The position numbers and the translations under genes were made by a program. Shown here one piece after another: positions 63,830-64,000 of a DNA stretch of 64,000 nt. The DNA is from Pseudomonadota bacterium. GTDB taxonomy: Bacteria; Myxococcota_A; UBA796; CAJQPC01. The notes under the pieces are model-generated. The model worked only from the letters and a program-made list of their open reading frames with translations. It had not been told where the DNA came from and searched no databases. The stretch spans positions 113,802 to 177,801 of the forward strand of contig JAAESX010000213.1 of NCBI GenBank assembly GCA_024228935.1, in the 5' to 3' direction. Position 1 is the first letter of the stretch; each line of letters opens with the position of its first letter.

Positions 63830-64000
63830 TGTGTGATCCCAAGAGGTTGTTCAGCTGACCTGGCTGGGTTTCCTCGATCTTGTCGGTAACGCTCCGAGGC
63901 TGTGGTGGGGCCTCTCGTCGTTGTAGAAGGCGACGTAGGGAGGCAAGTGCTGTCGGCGCTCTTCGCTGCTGGAGTAGGGCTGGACGTAGGCCCATTCGCC
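63830..64000 (-). mobile_element. 3' end of an IS481-like insertion sequence (truncated by the window)
   Basis: The element begins with TGTGTGATCCCAAGAGGTTG just after the target site, consistent with an IS terminal inverted repeat starting TGT. The transposase tail starts 21 bases inside it. The other end is outside the window, so length, second repeat and family name cannot be checked. Confidence 0.7.
63851..64000 (-). CDS. IS481-family transposase, C-terminal 49 residues (partial)
   Basis: Reading toward lower coordinates the last codons give EWAYVQPYSSSEERRQHLPP, YVAFYNDERPHHSLGALPTR and SRKPSQVS then TGA. This is the end of a DDE integrase-core transposase; the YNxERPHxxLG motif and the following PxSR pattern fit IS481 (also near IS3). 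The catalytic DDE residues lie beyond the window edge. The gene is not annotated by the longer reading frames because it is cut off. Confidence 0.8.
   Translation of the reverse strand, partial: GEWAYVQPYSSSEERRQHLPPYVAFYNDERPHHSLGALPTRSRKPSQVS

Overview
The window is a GC-rich chromosomal segment from a Gram-negative bacterium with lipid A. The best guess is a Myxococcota-like (deltaproteobacterial) lineage, probably uncultured. This rests on family content: a PknK-type kinase with ATPase and TPR regions, DUF4388 and PilZ-like domains, an Hsp70 with a PilZ-like tail, lipoproteins with Asp/Thr/Gly linkers, D-x-D-x-D metal-binding repeats, FG-GAP and TSP3 repeats, and a TTG/GTG/ATG mix of starts. 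It is inference; no 16S or marker tree is available here.

Layout. 45-5519: an EF-P modification locus (epmB divergent from efp-epmA) with a flavin reductase-like gene, a DUF4388 protein and a small lipoprotein. 5532-13700 (minus): an Hsp70-PilZ fusion, purF, purC and a large Ser/Thr kinase. 13751-20853: tRNA-Leu(CAA), a cobalamin adenosyltransferase, exported proteins, a rhodanese-flavin oxidase pair and an XRE-cupin regulator with a palindromic operator candidate. 20931-29279: a tetraheme cytochrome c, an HTTM protein, an MFS exporter, a DHH phosphoesterase, a DEAD-box helicase and an adenosine deaminase-family enzyme. 29298-40762 (minus): a tightly packed run DUF2339-DUF3999-yqeY-biotin carboxylase-carboxyltransferase-biotin carrier-TPR protein-CotH lipoprotein. 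40877-45930: a small conserved protein, a divergent Lgt, an effector-associated-domain-like membrane protein, a retropepsin-like TPR lipoprotein and an exported nuclease. 45940-59354 (minus): a 15-gene lipid A/LPS operon, skp-lpxD-fabZ-propeller-lpxA-oxidoreductase-lpxB-ArnT-like-msbA-atl-(waaA-lpxK fusion)-lpxL-trm112-GT4-(KptA-like/NUDIX). 59477-64000: a Na/Ca exchanger, a large FG-GAP lipoprotein, a cupin and the end of an IS481-type element that runs out of the window.

The LPS operon is the functional centre. OmpH/Skp carries outer-membrane clients. LpxA, LpxD, LpxB and LpxK build lipid IVA, WaaA adds Kdo, LpxL acylates and MsbA flips the product. Almost every junction is a 4-base ATGA/GTGA overlap, and this helps choose starts. 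The unusual members are a cytosolic beta-propeller-like protein between fabZ and lpxA, a Gfo/Idh/MocA oxidoreductase between lpxA and lpxB (the position of gnnA elsewhere), a WaaA-LpxK fusion, an alkyltransferase-like DNA-repair protein, and a terminal KptA-like/NUDIX fusion.

Two window-wide oddities stand out. Several exported proteins have very short, uncharged signal peptides of about 6-14 residues. Several genes whose reading frame clearly begins at an upstream stop have no ATG/GTG/TTG there and appear to use CTG or ATT. No CRISPR array, prophage or classical defence island is visible.
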